Part shown: positions 9,791-18,635 of the stretch, piece by piece
Numbering within the stretch: position 1 is the first letter of the stretch
How the letters are laid out: each line of letters begins with the position of its first letter
NCBI GenBank assembly: GCA_001725945.1
Contig: LRMT01000049.1
Span: forward strand, 62,001 to 126,000
Direction: 5' to 3'
Origin: Cupriavidus sp. UYMMa02A
Lineage (GTDB): Bacteria; Pseudomonadota; Gammaproteobacteria; Burkholderiales; Burkholderiaceae
Length of the DNA: 64,000 bases
Position numbers and translations under genes: made by a program
Notes under the pieces: model-generated
What the model was told of the DNA's origin: nothing
The model's input: the letters and a program-made list of their open reading frames with translations, nothing else
Databases searched by the model: none

Positions 9791-10421
9791 GGCGGTACAA
9801 CAGAATCGGGGAAGGTTCCAGCGCAACGAGCAGAGGGGACTCTTGCTGCGGCCCACGGCGCTTTACAAAGTGAACGGCAAGGCCAGCAGCGGCCGGCTCA
9901 AGCGCCAATCGCAATGGCGCCGGTGAGGCGTCCCGCGCGCAGGCGGCGGGCCGCACGACGAAGAAGAGGGTGTCCGAAGCCTGGGCAGCCAAGTGCAGGC
10001 GCCGCAGGGCGTCGTTGCGCAGGTGCGACTGCCAAAGGACCAGGACCCCGCAGGTTCCGGCCCGTAACGTTTGCTCGGCCGCCCAGAGGACATCCGCGGT
10101 CCGTTGCGCGTCGATCCAAAGCAGACGCTCGGACGGGATACCCCAGTTCGCCAGCGCTACGGCTTGCGGCGCGTGGGGTGGGGCCAGCAGCGCGACGGGC
10201 CGCATTGAACGCGCGACAAGCGCGGGACGCAGCAACCGTAGCTCACCGATGCCGGGCTGTTGTTGCAGCGGTTCGGTCAGGCACCCAACGGGCCAACCAC
10301 CACCGGGCAACTCCTTGTCCAACGGCGGATAACCCGTCGAGACGGCACGTGCGTTGCCGCGGGCAAGCTGTGAGGCAAGCCAGAGCGAGTGATGGATGGT
10401 TTCGGGGGCGACGGTCAGCAT
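9714..10421 (-). CDS. imuA: ImuA, RecA-like translesion-synthesis factor
   Basis: A complete 235-residue protein with the RecA/SulA-like fold: GYPPLDKELPGGGWPVGCLTE near residues 30-50, a degenerate nucleotide-binding loop, LLWIDAQRTADVLWAAEQTL and SDTLFFVVRPAA. ImuA is the accessory factor of the ImuB-DnaE2 mutasome. It is the first gene of the operon and has a LexA box 20-40 bases upstream. No frameshift is seen. Confidence 0.88.
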   Translation of the reverse strand: MLTVAPETIHHSLWLASQLARGNARAVSTGYPPLDKELPGGGWPVGCLTEPLQQQPGIGELRLLRPALVARSMRPVALLAPPHAPQAVALANWGIPSERLLWIDAQRTADVLWAAEQTLRAGTCGVLVLWQSHLRNDALRRLHLAAQASDTLFFVVRPAACARDASPAPLRLALEPAAAGLAVHFVKRRGPQQESPLLVALEPSPILLYRHAATVDLPTPAVSTPRSLPAELVHH

Positions 10422-10441
10422 GAGGGCTCCTGCTGATAGGA

Positions 10442-10461
10442 TACTGTATATTCATACAGTG
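10442..10461. promoter_or_regulatory. LexA (SOS) box upstream of imuA
   Basis: TACTGTATATTCATACAGTG contains CTGT-N8-ACAG (CTG-N10-CAG), the proteobacterial LexA operator. It lies 21 bases before the imuA start and so places the whole mutasome under SOS control. Confidence 0.85.
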
Positions 10462-10521
10462 GTCACGTGTACAGAAATGCATTTTCATTGACTCATTGCA
10501 CCGCAATCAGGCGGTCTTGAA

Positions 10522-10551
10522 TGTCAGAAAAAAATGATGTATTTTCTGACA
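10522..10551. promoter_or_regulatory. 10-bp inverted repeat, probable operator of the AbiE pair
   Basis: TGTCAGAAAA and TTTTCTGACA form perfect 10-base arms separated by 10 bases. The repeat ends one base before the ATG of the antitoxin gene. AbiEi-type antitoxins repress their own promoter by binding inverted repeats, so autoregulation here is a reasonable inference. Confidence 0.7.
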
Positions 10552-10552
10552 C

Positions 10553-11179
10553 ATGAAAGCTACTGTGCCATCTGTTCCGAACCAGATCATGAGTCGCGCC
10601 CGCACTGCCGGACGTGGCGGGGTTTTCACGCCCACTGATTTTCTGGATGTCGGGGGAAGGGCAGCCATCGACCAGGCCCTTTCACGATTGACGAGAAGCG
10701 GGATGCTACGTCGCTTGGCGCGAGGCTTGTACGACTTTCCCAAGGTGCACCCAAAGCTCGGTCCGCTTTCTCCGGCGCCGGATGACGTCGCGCAGGCACT
10801 TGCGCGGGAGACCGGGTCTCAAGTGCAGACGCGCGCGCGCGCGGCCAATGTGTTGGGGCTGACAACCCAGGTTCCGGCGAAGAGTACCTATCTGACCAAC
10901 GGTCCCTCCCGCCGTGTCGTCCTCGGCAAACGGGTCATCGATCTGCGTCACGCGTCGCCCAAGCACCTGATCGCGCCAGGCAGTGCAGCAGGCACTGTGT
11001 TTCAGGCTCTTCGCCATGTGGGACCCGTGCGTGCGGCAGACGTGGTGCAGGTGGCAGCGAGTCGGCTGTCAGCCAGCGACAAGCGGACTCTCGCATCCAC
11101 CGCGATCCAAGCGCCTGCCTGGATGCGCCCGACGCTCATATCGATTGCCACCGCAGCAACGGGTGAGATCGATGGATAA
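10553..11179 (+). CDS. AbiEi-like antitoxin (type IV toxin-antitoxin)
   Basis: A 208-residue protein with an N-terminal winged helix (GGVFTPTDFLDVGGRAAIDQ, LSRLTRSGMLRRLARGLYDF) and the AbiEi-like body (VLGLTTQVPAKSTYLTNGPS, HLIAPGSAAGTVFQALRHVG). In AbiE systems this protein neutralises the nucleotidyltransferase toxin without a stable complex and represses the operon. The stop overlaps the toxin start by 8 bases (ATGGATAA). A perfect inverted repeat precedes the gene. Confidence 0.85.
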   Translation: MKATVPSVPNQIMSRARTAGRGGVFTPTDFLDVGGRAAIDQALSRLTRSGMLRRLARGLYDFPKVHPKLGPLSPAPDDVAQALARETGSQVQTRARAANVLGLTTQVPAKSTYLTNGPSRRVVLGKRVIDLRHASPKHLIAPGSAAGTVFQALRHVGPVRAADVVQVAASRLSASDKRTLASTAIQAPAWMRPTLISIATAATGEIDG

Positions 11180-12190
11180 GGTTGCCAAGCTCCCGGCGGA
11201 GGATCGCGCAGCCCTCTTTGGCGAAACCGGCGCGGGCCGAGGTATTGCCAATGCGATCATCGAAAAAGATTTCTGGGTCTGCTGGACGTTGAAGCGACTG
11301 TTCTCCCTGCAGCGCCAGGACGCTGCGGCCCTCGTCTTCAAAGGCGGCACGTCGCTGTCCAAAGCGTTCGGCGCCATCCGGCGCTTTTCCGAGGATATCG
11401 ATCTGTCCTTTGATCGAGCCGACCTCGGCTACACGGGTGACCGCGATCCCGAGACGGCGGGACAGCAAAAAGCAGGTGAACCAGCTCATCAAGGACCTGG
11501 TCTGCGATGTCGAGGACCACATTGCAGAGAAGCTGCTTCCTGCGCTGCGAGCCGCGATCGTCGAGCAACTCGGCGTGCCGAGTCAGGGCCAGTGGTCCCT
11601 GGAGATCGACACGACCGACGCCCAGACGGTGAACTTCCACTATCCGACCGCACTACATGCCCCCGAATACGAGGGAATGGCGTACATCACCCCACGGGTA
11701 AAGCTCGAACTTGGCGCCCGCGGTGATCCCTGGCCGACCGAGCAGCGGGTGATTCGCCCTTATGCGGCGGAGGACTATCCAAGCTTCTTCGATGACTCTA
11801 CCTGTACGGTGGCGGTCCTATCAGCACGGCGTACCTTCTGGGCATGCGGAGGCACACCGTCCCACGGGGTCGCCGACACCACAGTATTTGTCGCGGCATT
11901 ATTACGACCTCGCCATGCTTTTTGACACCGAGGAGGGAAAGGCAGCCGCAACCGACTTCGGCCTACTCGCTCAAGTGGTGACGCACAAGGCGACGTTCTT
12001 CCGGTCGAGCTGGGCGCGTTACGAAATCGCACGGCCCGGCACGTTGCAGCTCATTCCGAACGAAGCGCGTATCAAGGACCTGCACGTTGATTATCGGGCG
12101 ATGGCTCCAATGATGTTCGATGAGAACCCGCCTTCGTTCAAAGATATCCTTGCAAGAATCGAAAACCTCGAACGAAACATCAACGGTTAG
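11172..12190 (+). CDS. AbiEii-like nucleotidyltransferase toxin (frameshifted)
   Basis: The nucleotidyltransferase signature is intact: FKGGTSLSKAFGAIRRFSED followed by IDLSF, i.e. the GG-S ... D-x-D motif of DNA-polymerase-beta-like toxins. The C-terminal conserved SRHYYDLAMLFD motif is also present. AbiEii toxins modify tRNA or otherwise block translation when phage infects. The reading frame changes near 11455 (one-base loss) and near 11812, where about 17 bases appear deleted between RTFW and HAEAHRPTGSP. The second break looks too large for a base-calling error, so the toxin may be dead. Translation is coupled to the antitoxin by an 8-base overlap. Confidence 0.8.
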
Positions 12191-12786
12191 CTCGATGTAG
12201 TCCGCCGTGGCCCTCAACAGAACCGCCTCGATTCCGATACGCAAGAAGCATTTGCGGACATGCACATCAAACGACCATCAAATAGAAGCTCCTCTACTAA
12301 CTGGCTGAATTTATTGAAAATTTCTCATCTGAGACACTGCCGAACGCGGGCGCCGAAGAGTGAATCACAAATTAGATGTGCCTAATGCAGCATATGCACT
12401 TACGGCCGGCGCTTCGGTGAGTAAGTTGTAACATTCCTGCTCGCCAACCGACCCAAGCCAACGCTGTTCGGATCCCACTTTCACGCTTGAAAGTCTTGCT
12501 GGGCGTGTCCAGCCGACTTTGAACGGTCGTGGCGGCAGGGCCAGCTGTAAGGAACCGGAATTCCTGAGACTGCGTTTTCTGAAAAATCAATGACTTGCCG
12601 TTTAACCCGGCCAGCTCTTTCCCTTATAGAACCGGAAATAGTGAGACTGCCCTGAATTGATGCGCGAATTCGTTGGACTGTCCGCGCCAGTTGCTCACTG
12701 TCTGTTGCCGGCCACGAGCTGGCGCTCGTGAACGGCCGGTTTCAGGCAGCCAACTCCCGTCGTGAACGTCAGCTGGGCCGCGCAGA
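12191..12786. other. Non-coding stretch carrying left-hand repeat motifs
   Basis: About 600 bases without a gene. The only structure seen is the pair of GTGAGACTG-type repeats at 12551-12572 and 12628-12649, which face similar motifs at 15079-15143. Confidence 0.45.
12551..12649 (+). repeat. Two direct AACCGGAA-n-TGAGACTG motifs, left boundary
   Basis: GGAACCGGAATTCCTGAGACTG-like units occur at 12551-12572 and 12628-12649. Three units of the same motif occur in reverse orientation at 15079-15143. Multiple short repeats facing inward at both ends of a segment are characteristic of recombinase binding sites at the termini of a mobile element. The element's recombinase is not in between. Confidence 0.55.
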
Positions 12787-14079
12787 TCAAGTCGCAACGG
12801 GCCTGACCGACTGGCGCAGAACCCGGCGGAAGTGCCCGGCCGCGAACCCCGTGCCGATCAACTGAAGCGCGGCGCAGAAGTAGAACGGCAAGCCCATCCG
12901 CCAATCGCCTTTGGGCAGGTGAGAGACGGTGCCCAGCAAGCTTGCGCTGATGACTGGTGCCATCACCGCCATCAGGCTGTTCACCGCCGCCACGGCACCC
13001 ATGGTCTGGCCTTGGCTGCGCGCGTCGGCTGAGTTGGACACCAGGCTTTGAATCACTGCCGCCGCGCCTCCACCCAGCAGGTTGCCCGCGATGATGACCA
13101 CATACATCATCCACCCCTCAGTGATCGCGCCGAAGGCCAGGTAGGTCAGAGTCGACGCCATCAGACCGCCTACGGCCAAGGTCCGCGCCGAAAGACGCCG
13201 CAGCAGATGCTTGAGCAGGAAGCCCTGAACCAGCACCGACATCAGTCCCACGGTGAACAGCGCCAACCCGCTATCTCTGGGACCCCAGCCGAACTTGAAC
13301 GTCGTGTAAAGCACGAAGCTGTTCTGGATCGTGAACTGCGCCAATCCCGCCAGGCCTATGACGGCGACCAGCGAACCCACCCCGTGCAATTGGCTCAGGC
13401 CTACCAGCGCGCCGAACGGATTGGCACGGCGCCACGCCAAGGGCTTGCGCCGCTCGGGTGCCAGGGATTCCGGCAGCACGAAATAGCCGTAGATCCAGTT
13501 CAGGACGGCCATCCCGCCGGCAATGAAGAACGGCAGGTGAAGATTGATGCTGCCAAGATAGCCGCCCATCGCCGGTCCGACGGTGAAGCCCAGGCCGAAC
13601 ATCGCACCCACCATGCCAAAGCGCCGGGCACGGTCCTCTGGTGCTGTGATGTCGGTCACATATGCGTTCGCCACCGCCGCGTTGGATTGCATCGCGCCGC
13701 TGAACAGCCGGACCACGATCAGCATCCAGAGCGCTGTGGCGAATCCCGTGACGATGAAGCTCAGGGCCATGCCCGAGAATCCCAGCAGCAACACGGGTCG
13801 ACGGCCGAACCGGTCCGACAACGCGCCCAGGATGGGCGAGGCGAAGAAATTGGCCACGCCAAAGCTCAAGGCCACGGCACCGAACCAGAAAGTCTGCTGG
13901 GTGGACGACGCGGTGAAGGTCCCCACCAACGCGGGCAGCACCGGCACGATCAGGCCGATAGCGATCATGTCGATTAGGACCGTGAGCAGGATGAAACCCA
14001 TGGCCGGCGTTCGTTGCTTACTCGATTGGCCTGGGGAAGCCTGGTTGCCAATGGGCTCCAGGGCTGACGATGAGTTCAC
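12787..14079 (-). CDS. Tet-like MFS drug:proton antiporter
   Basis: About 430 residues and twelve predicted membrane segments. The motif between TM2 and TM3, GALSDRFGRRPVLLLGFSG, is the classical MFS motif A. LIDMIAIGLIVPVLPALVG in TM1 and RLFSGAMQSNAAVANAYVTD in TM4 (motif B region) place it with the DHA1/TetA group. It would export a drug or metabolite in exchange for protons. The GTG at 14079 is chosen because GGAG lies 6 bases upstream; the frame is open further upstream but that part overlaps the DUF2239 gene. It is downstream of, and co-directional with, DUF2239. Confidence 0.8.
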   Translation of the reverse strand: MNSSSALEPIGNQASPGQSSKQRTPAMGFILLTVLIDMIAIGLIVPVLPALVGTFTASSTQQTFWFGAVALSFGVANFFASPILGALSDRFGRRPVLLLGFSGMALSFIVTGFATALWMLIVVRLFSGAMQSNAAVANAYVTDITAPEDRARRFGMVGAMFGLGFTVGPAMGGYLGSINLHLPFFIAGGMAVLNWIYGYFVLPESLAPERRKPLAWRRANPFGALVGLSQLHGVGSLVAVIGLAGLAQFTIQNSFVLYTTFKFGWGPRDSGLALFTVGLMSVLVQGFLLKHLLRRLSARTLAVGGLMASTLTYLAFGAITEGWMMYVVIIAGNLLGGGAAAVIQSLVSNSADARSQGQTMGAVAAVNSLMAVMAPVISASLLGTVSHLPKGDWRMGLPFYFCAALQLIGTGFAAGHFRRVLRQSVRPVAT

Positions 14080-14128
14080 AGCATCTCCATTGGGGATGCT
14101 CGGGTCGCTTCGGTGCGGCCAGAGCCAG

Positions 14129-14763
14129 TTAGTCAGGGGCCTGTGTGGCGTCGGCCGGAGACGTGGAGGCCGTGCGGCCGGCCAGTTCCAGCAAGTGCGT
14201 CCGTACGTCGCGCGGCCAGGTTGCGACTTCGTCTTGCAGTCGCTCAAGGTCGCCCGCGAAAAGCGCTCGCGATGCCTCCTCGAAGCCTGCCTCGTCTCCA
14301 GCCATTGCGTGCATGAAGCGGTACGCCGATTCCGTGGCCTCGCGCCGACGATCGGACTCCGCACTTGCGCGTTGAGCCCGTTCGACAAGTTTGCGCAGTG
14401 CCACTGATGCCCCGCCCGGTTGCGCGGCCAACCAATCCCAGTGGCGCGGCAGCAATGTCACTTCGCGTGCGACGACACCCAGCTTTGGCCGGCCGGGCCC
14501 ACGTGGTGGTCCTTCAATTGCCGACACGCTCGCCGGCGAGGCGCCGGAGGACAGCGCAGGCAGGCGCTTCACAACGGTTGCGAGCGAGCCGCGCAGATCG
14601 ACTTCGACGGGCTGGCTCGAGTTTGCATCGAAGATGACGATAGGCACCCCGAGGTGCCCATCGACAAATGACTTCACGCGGGTGCCACTTCCTTAGGCTC
14701 CCCGAATGCGATTCGCTTCTGCTTTGCAAAAGCGATCCAGGTGGTTCCAGGCATCGGGTTCAT
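14129..14763 (-). CDS. DUF2239 family protein (one-base frameshift)
   Basis: The diagnostic segment GRPKLGVVAREVTLLPRHWD followed by WLAAQPGGASVALRKLVERA identifies DUF2239, a family of unknown function. The natural start is MNPMPGTTWIAFAKQKRIAF at 14763. A loss of one G near 14680 (GCGGTG read as GCGTG) puts residues 1-29 out of frame with the rest, leaving an internal GTG at 14677 as apparent start. It stands 50 bases upstream of the MFS gene, so a two-gene operon is likely. Three operator-like repeats lie directly upstream. Confidence 0.75.
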
Positions 14764-14772
14764 GACGAAAGA

Positions 14773-14838
14773 TTTATCCGGATAAAAACGATAATTTACC
14801 CGGATAAAATCGATCTGTCAATAAGACCCGGATAAAAT
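14773..14838. promoter_or_regulatory. Three CCGGATAAAA repeats upstream of DUF2239-MFS
   Basis: A perfect palindrome TTTATCCGGATAAA (14773-14786) is followed by ACCCGGATAAAAT near 14797-14809 and again near 14825-14837. They begin about 10 bases upstream of the DUF2239 start. Regularly repeated half-palindromes of this type suggest an operator for a dedicated regulator, which is not recognisable in the window. Confidence 0.55.
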
Positions 14839-15452
14839 TGCGGCGAGGGCTTGCCGCAATATCGAAGTGTCAAGCTGGCTTCGCGCAGGCGGACTCAACA
14901 GAGCGACTGCGTCTGCGTGCGCGATTTCTCGTGCGGTGTTCCGACGAACGACCGCCTTGAGGCGACCTGACATCCTCCGCGTTCGTCCGCTCAGGGTCGG
15001 TTTTGGGTCGGTTTTGGGTCGGTCCGGGTAGCCGAGACGTGCGTTCGGCGCTGGGATTTGCCGGGACGGCAATCCCAGCAGTCTCATCAATTCGGTCTTT
15101 TCAGTCTCACGGACTCGCCTACAGTCTCACTAATTCGGTTTCCCTGCACCAGCGGATGCGGCGAGTTCTGAGGGCACGTTCACTTGTTATGTACCGCAAC
15201 AATTTAACATAATAGATATACTGCGCGTTCAGTGTATCATCAGGCGCTTTCACTGGCTATCTACGCACTGGGTAGACAATGAAGTTGGACCCCACGGACG
15301 TGCAGTACCGAACGATCTTCCCGGCCTTTATCGGGATGTGCCAGCCCGTGAAGCGTGCGCTTTTGCCAGACGGGAAAGAAAGCTGTCTTCGCCCCGTCTA
15401 TTGCATCCCACGCATCGCATTTGCCTGGTCGGCTATACGTTTTGCACGGTTT
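14839..15452. other. Stretch without a recognised gene
   Basis: A minus-strand frame of 90 codons at 14818-15090 is open but has no recognisable domain or ribosome-binding site. A short direct repeat GGTCGGTTTTGG near 14996-15020 and the right-hand inverted motifs (15079-15143) are the only other structures. The minus-strand sequence 15261-15400 may be the decayed rest of a ParE-like toxin next to the ParD-like fragment, but the similarity is too weak to call. Confidence 0.35.
15079..15143 (-). repeat. Three inverted TGAGACTG motifs, right boundary
   Basis: CAGTCTCATCAATTCGGTC (15079-15097), CAGTCTCACGGACTCGCC (15102-15119) and CAGTCTCACTAATTCGGTTT (15122-15141) are reverse complements of the two units at 12551-12649. 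The pair of clusters encloses the DUF2239-MFS operon in an inverted arrangement. Confidence 0.55.
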
Positions 15453-15575
15453 TCCAGAAGCATCGCGGTCCTGGATCAGGCGCACGCCTTCGCGTAGCAC
15501 GTCACTCTTAGAGCCGTAGCGACCGGAAACCAGCCTTCGAGTTGCTGTGCGAGATCTGCACAAATTATGAGTCAC
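15453..15575 (-). pseudogene. ParD/CopG-like antitoxin remnant
   Basis: The segment LVSGRYGSKSDVLREGVRLI-QDRDA is the conserved second half of ParD-type ribbon-helix-helix antitoxins. Residues before it do not resemble the family, and the C-terminal toxin-binding region is out of frame. It is a fragment, probably of a former ParDE toxin-antitoxin pair. Confidence 0.5.
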
Positions 15576-15955
15576 TCAGACTGGCCCATGGCTGGCCCGG
15601 CACTGCACGTCTACGTCCTCTAGTAATAGTGATAAAAAGCGCAGTATGAGGCATGTTAGCTTGAGCGAACTGATAGCGCTGGCTGTGGGCGCCTGTTCGT
15701 GCCTCACGGAGCGCGCGGCCAGAGTTCCCGAGCTGGCAGGAACACCTGAGACCGCATTCTCTCTTCGCCACGAAAACCCTCTACGTTTGAACGCTTATAG
15801 CGGCCGCGTGCCTCCTCGCGAACATATGACGAAGAAGAGATTCCTTGAGAAACCAATTTTCAGATTGTAGTCTCCCCGATTCCAGACATTACTTTCCCAA
15901 ATACACGATAAATATTCCCCGATTTTTGTTGCAACGCTCCCAATTTCCCGGCAAC
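15576..15955. other. Intergenic stretch, nothing identified
   Basis: About 380 bases; AT-rich toward its right end, where a promoter for the ATPase gene would lie. No family match. Confidence 0.35.
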
Positions 15956-17202
15956 ATGCATCGCATGCGCCACACATCTACTCTCTATCCGAGGCTGCTT
16001 GAGGCACGCGTGTCCGAAGCGATGGCAGACACTCCGGTCGTGCTGGTCGCTGGCCCGCGTCAAGCGGGTAAGACCACCTTGGTGCGTCATATGGCTAATC
16101 AGGGGATGGGCTACCTGACTCTTGACGACGAGCTCACCTTGCTGGCGGCCAAGAGGACCCCGTAGGGATGATCCGCCGCCTCGATCGTGCAGTGATCGAT
16201 GAAATCCAGCGCGCGCCGCAGCTCTTGCTGGCCATCAAGAAGACGGTGGACGAAGATAGCGCCCTGGCCGCTTTCTGCTCACTGGCTCAGCCAATCTGAT
16301 GGCCTTGCCTACGGTGGCCGACTCATTGGCAGGACGCATGGAGACGCTGACATTACTGCCGCTGTCGCAAAGCGAATTGCGTGGCAGTACGGCAAACTGG
16401 ATCGATAGTGCATTTGCCGGGCAGATTCTAAAGGTTGGTCAGGCCGTGGTGGGAGATGATCTGGTCGAAGCAGTATTGCGGGGCGGTTACCCTGAAGCGG
16501 TTTCACGCGCGACGGCTCGCCGCAGAACGTCGTGGGCCCGCCAGTACATCGATGCCCTGATCCAACGTGACGTCCGCGATGTGGCCAGCATCGACAAACT
16601 CGATCATTTGCCCAGGTTCTTGCGCGCGCTGGGGCAAGTTGCCGGTCAGATGTCGAACTACACCCAACTTGGCAGCCAAGTCGGATTGGATCACAAGACC
16701 GCCGCGCGATACGTCGGAGCGTTCGAGCAAATGTACGTCCTCAAGCGGCTCGAGGTCTGGGCAAAAAACCGTCTAAGCCGCGTCGTGAAGACACCTAAGG
16801 TGCAGTTCATTGATTCGGGACTGCTGTCTGCGCTGACGGATTTGACGCCGGTACTCGTCAAACAGGATCGCAGTCGCTTCGGCAACGTTCTGAGACCTTT
16901 GTTTTTGGCGAGTTGCTTAAGCACACGACGACTGCCGACGGGGACTACCAACTGCTCTACTACCGTGATCATGACCAAGTCGAAGTGGATTTCATCATTG
17001 AGAATTCGGCGGGTCAATTGATCGGAGTGGAAGTCAAAGCGGCAGCCACGATCAGGAAAATGATCTTCGTGGTTTGACCCGGCTTGCCGATCTCGCAGGA
17101 GATTCATTCAAGTTAGGCGTCGTGCTCTACGACGGTAGCGAAACCCTACCACTCGGCGCCAGGCTCTGGGCTGCGCCGCTGTCAAGTTTGTGGGGCCAAT
17201 AG
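15956..17202 (+). CDS. DUF4143-type AAA ATPase (multiple frameshifts)
   Basis: The Walker A loop GPRQAGKTTLVRHMA, the YLTLDDE strand, DRAVIDEIQRAPQLLLAIKK and the FLLTGSANLMALPTVADSLA sensor region define the AAA_14 domain. The C-terminal DUF4143 part has a winged helix (YTQLGSQVGLDHKTAARYVG) and a nuclease-fold-like end with YYRDHDQVEVDFIIE and GVEVKAAATI. Such proteins are common accessory ATPases, often thought to be toxin-antitoxin-like or defence-related, without a settled function. Frame changes are needed near 16160, 16268, 16890 and 17052. Restored length is about 415 residues, normal for the family. Confidence 0.75.
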
Positions 17203-17348
17203 TGCGTGCAATCCTCGCGGTTGCCAATAATCAGCTCGAGTCCGGCCAGAAGGCTGCCGCGCACAAAACGCTGGAACAGGTGGCGGCCAAGTATCCCGGT
17301 ACCGAAGGCGCGCGCGCGGCGAACAACCGGTTGAAGACGCTGAAGTAA
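17199..17348 (+). pseudogene. C-terminal fragment of YbgF/CpoB (Tol-Pal associated)
   Basis: The stretch ILAVANNQLESGQKAAAHKT followed by LEQVAAKYPGTEGARAANNR LKTLK is the final TPR of the Tol-Pal coordinator YbgF (CpoB). No start codon or upstream domain is present. The fragment directly abuts the end of the ATPase gene, so it marks a recombination joint with a core chromosomal gene. Confidence 0.6.
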
Positions 17349-17588
17349 GTGCGGGCGGCTTCCAGCCGGCCGCACCACGCGCCGAAGGCCTGCTATAGGT
17401 GGATCGGGTTCAGCGATGACCCCGAAAAGGTCCTGCCGGCCGGCTATACGGGCACTGACACCGCTGCAGGTGCAATGGCAGTCATCACGCGAGCCGACCT
17501 GATCCACTTCTTGTCCAGCACGGCGACGACCATCAGCCCAAGCGACGGGCTCAGGATCAACTAGAAGATGGTCCATGTGCGCCGGAGC
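17349..17588. other. Stretch without identified gene
   Basis: About 240 bases. A plus-strand frame at 17349-17564 is open but shows no recognisable domain. Confidence 0.3.
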
Positions 17589-17692
17589 GTCCCAGGGGAA
17601 GGGCTGACCTGGGACGGGCAGGGTGAGATGCCGGCGTGGCTCAAGCGGGCGGTCATGCGGGGCAGTCGGTGGAGTTTTACCGAGTCGGGTAG
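17589..17692 (+). pseudogene. C-terminal remnant of a proline-linker H-NS gene (a)
   Basis: GEGLTWDGQGEMPAWLKRAV is the H-NS DNA-binding core (cf. TWSGRGRQPSWL). After a frame change near 17658 it ends AGQSVEFYRVG at TAG 17690-17692. The N-terminal dimerisation part is absent. It is related to the remnants at 20700-20930 and 33122-33330. Confidence 0.65.
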
Positions 17693-17872
17693 TGCCTTCT
17701 GCCGCCACCGGAGTGCTGAAGATTTCGGCAAAATCAGAGGCTTGGCCGAAGATGTGGCGGATTGTTTTCGGATCCCTGGCGCCCCTCGAATGAGCGTGAG
17801 TCACTCTCGCCCAGCCCACTTGCATTTGGTTCGTTCGGCTTCCTAAGCTATAGAGGGATCATGGGGGGCGCC

Positions 17873-18445
17873 ATGAACACGAATACGAACGCGCTGGCCC
17901 GCCGCGTAGCGTCGGCGATATTCATTCTGTGGCTCGCTGGCTGCGCCCATACGGAGTTCCATACCCAGGCTTGTCTTTCCGGCGTCGACGTGTACGAGAG
18001 TACGGCGTCTGGCAGCAATGTCGGCAGCGTGACGTTCTCTGGAACGGACGGGAGGATTGTCGAGCCATGCCAAGGTACAACCGCCGGTCAGGGCGGTTTC
18101 TGGACCGCAAGTTTCAACCGTGCCGACACGGTGAGACTGGCTCAGGACGCCTTCGTCGAAGCCACTATCCTTGGCGGTGAATGGCACTGGTGGCCAGTCG
18201 ACGGTACCCTCCAGAGTGGCAGCGTGACTGGAGGTAGGCTGCTCTGGCCCACCAATATGAACCACAACATTGGCGGATGTGGCTATGGCGTAGCACAGAT
18301 TAGCGTCACGCTCACAGTGCGCCAGGATCGTCCCGGTACCGGCACGTTCGAGGGCTGTCTGGATACCACCCAACTTGACCCGACACTACAGTGGATCGTC
18401 TATCCGCCCAGGATCTGGGGCAAGTTGACATTGAGCGCTCCATAG
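17873..18445 (+). CDS. Secreted lipoprotein of unknown function
   Basis: A 190-residue protein with a signal peptide (RRVASAIFILWLAGC) and a lipobox LAGC around residues 21-24, so it is probably anchored by Cys24. The mature part is beta-rich (GSNVGSVTFSGTDGRIVEPC, TVRLAQDAFVEATILGGEWH) with several cysteines and aromatic residues and no catalytic motif. A G-rich ribosome-binding site precedes the ATG. It lies just upstream of the secreted protease-like gene and may belong to the same functional unit. Confidence 0.7.
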   Translation: MNTNTNALARRVASAIFILWLAGCAHTEFHTQACLSGVDVYESTASGSNVGSVTFSGTDGRIVEPCQGTTAGQGGFWTASFNRADTVRLAQDAFVEATILGGEWHWWPVDGTLQSGSVTGGRLLWPTNMNHNIGGCGYGVAQISVTLTVRQDRPGTGTFEGCLDTTQLDPTLQWIVYPPRIWGKLTLSAP

Positions 18446-18635
18446 CGATGCGCAGGGCTAGGTGACGCGTCCTCTGTCGGAAGCGCGGCATCTCTAAGTG
18501 TTGATCGAGATACGTGGATGACAGTGCGCTGGGCCAGCAGAATCCAGAGAGGCGACCCATTGAAGCCAACAGCCTTGCTGCCACGCCCCCCCCCGATCCA
18601 ACCGGTGGTGCGCGAACTTCCGCGGGATCTTCTAC
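18446..18635. other. Gap with a 9-C homopolymer before the protease gene
   Basis: The run of nine C at about 18586-18594 lies just upstream of the putative start of the next gene. A length change in the run would alter which upstream codons are in frame, so it could act as a contingency tract or simply be a basecalling hazard. Confidence 0.35.

Noticed and set aside
13048..13977. Plus-strand frame of 309 codons opposite the Tet-like exporter
   Set aside because: Antisense to a gene with clear MFS motifs; composition dominated by H, R, Q and E with no domain.
14080..14388. N-terminal extension of the exporter to 14388
   Set aside because: It would overlap DUF2239 in another frame, and the GTG at 14079 has a good ribosome-binding site directly before the first natural residues.
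14818..15090. 90-codon minus-strand frame as regulator of the DUF2239-MFS operon
   Set aside because: No DNA-binding motif, no ribosome-binding site, and its last codons overlap the operator repeats; kept only as a possibility.
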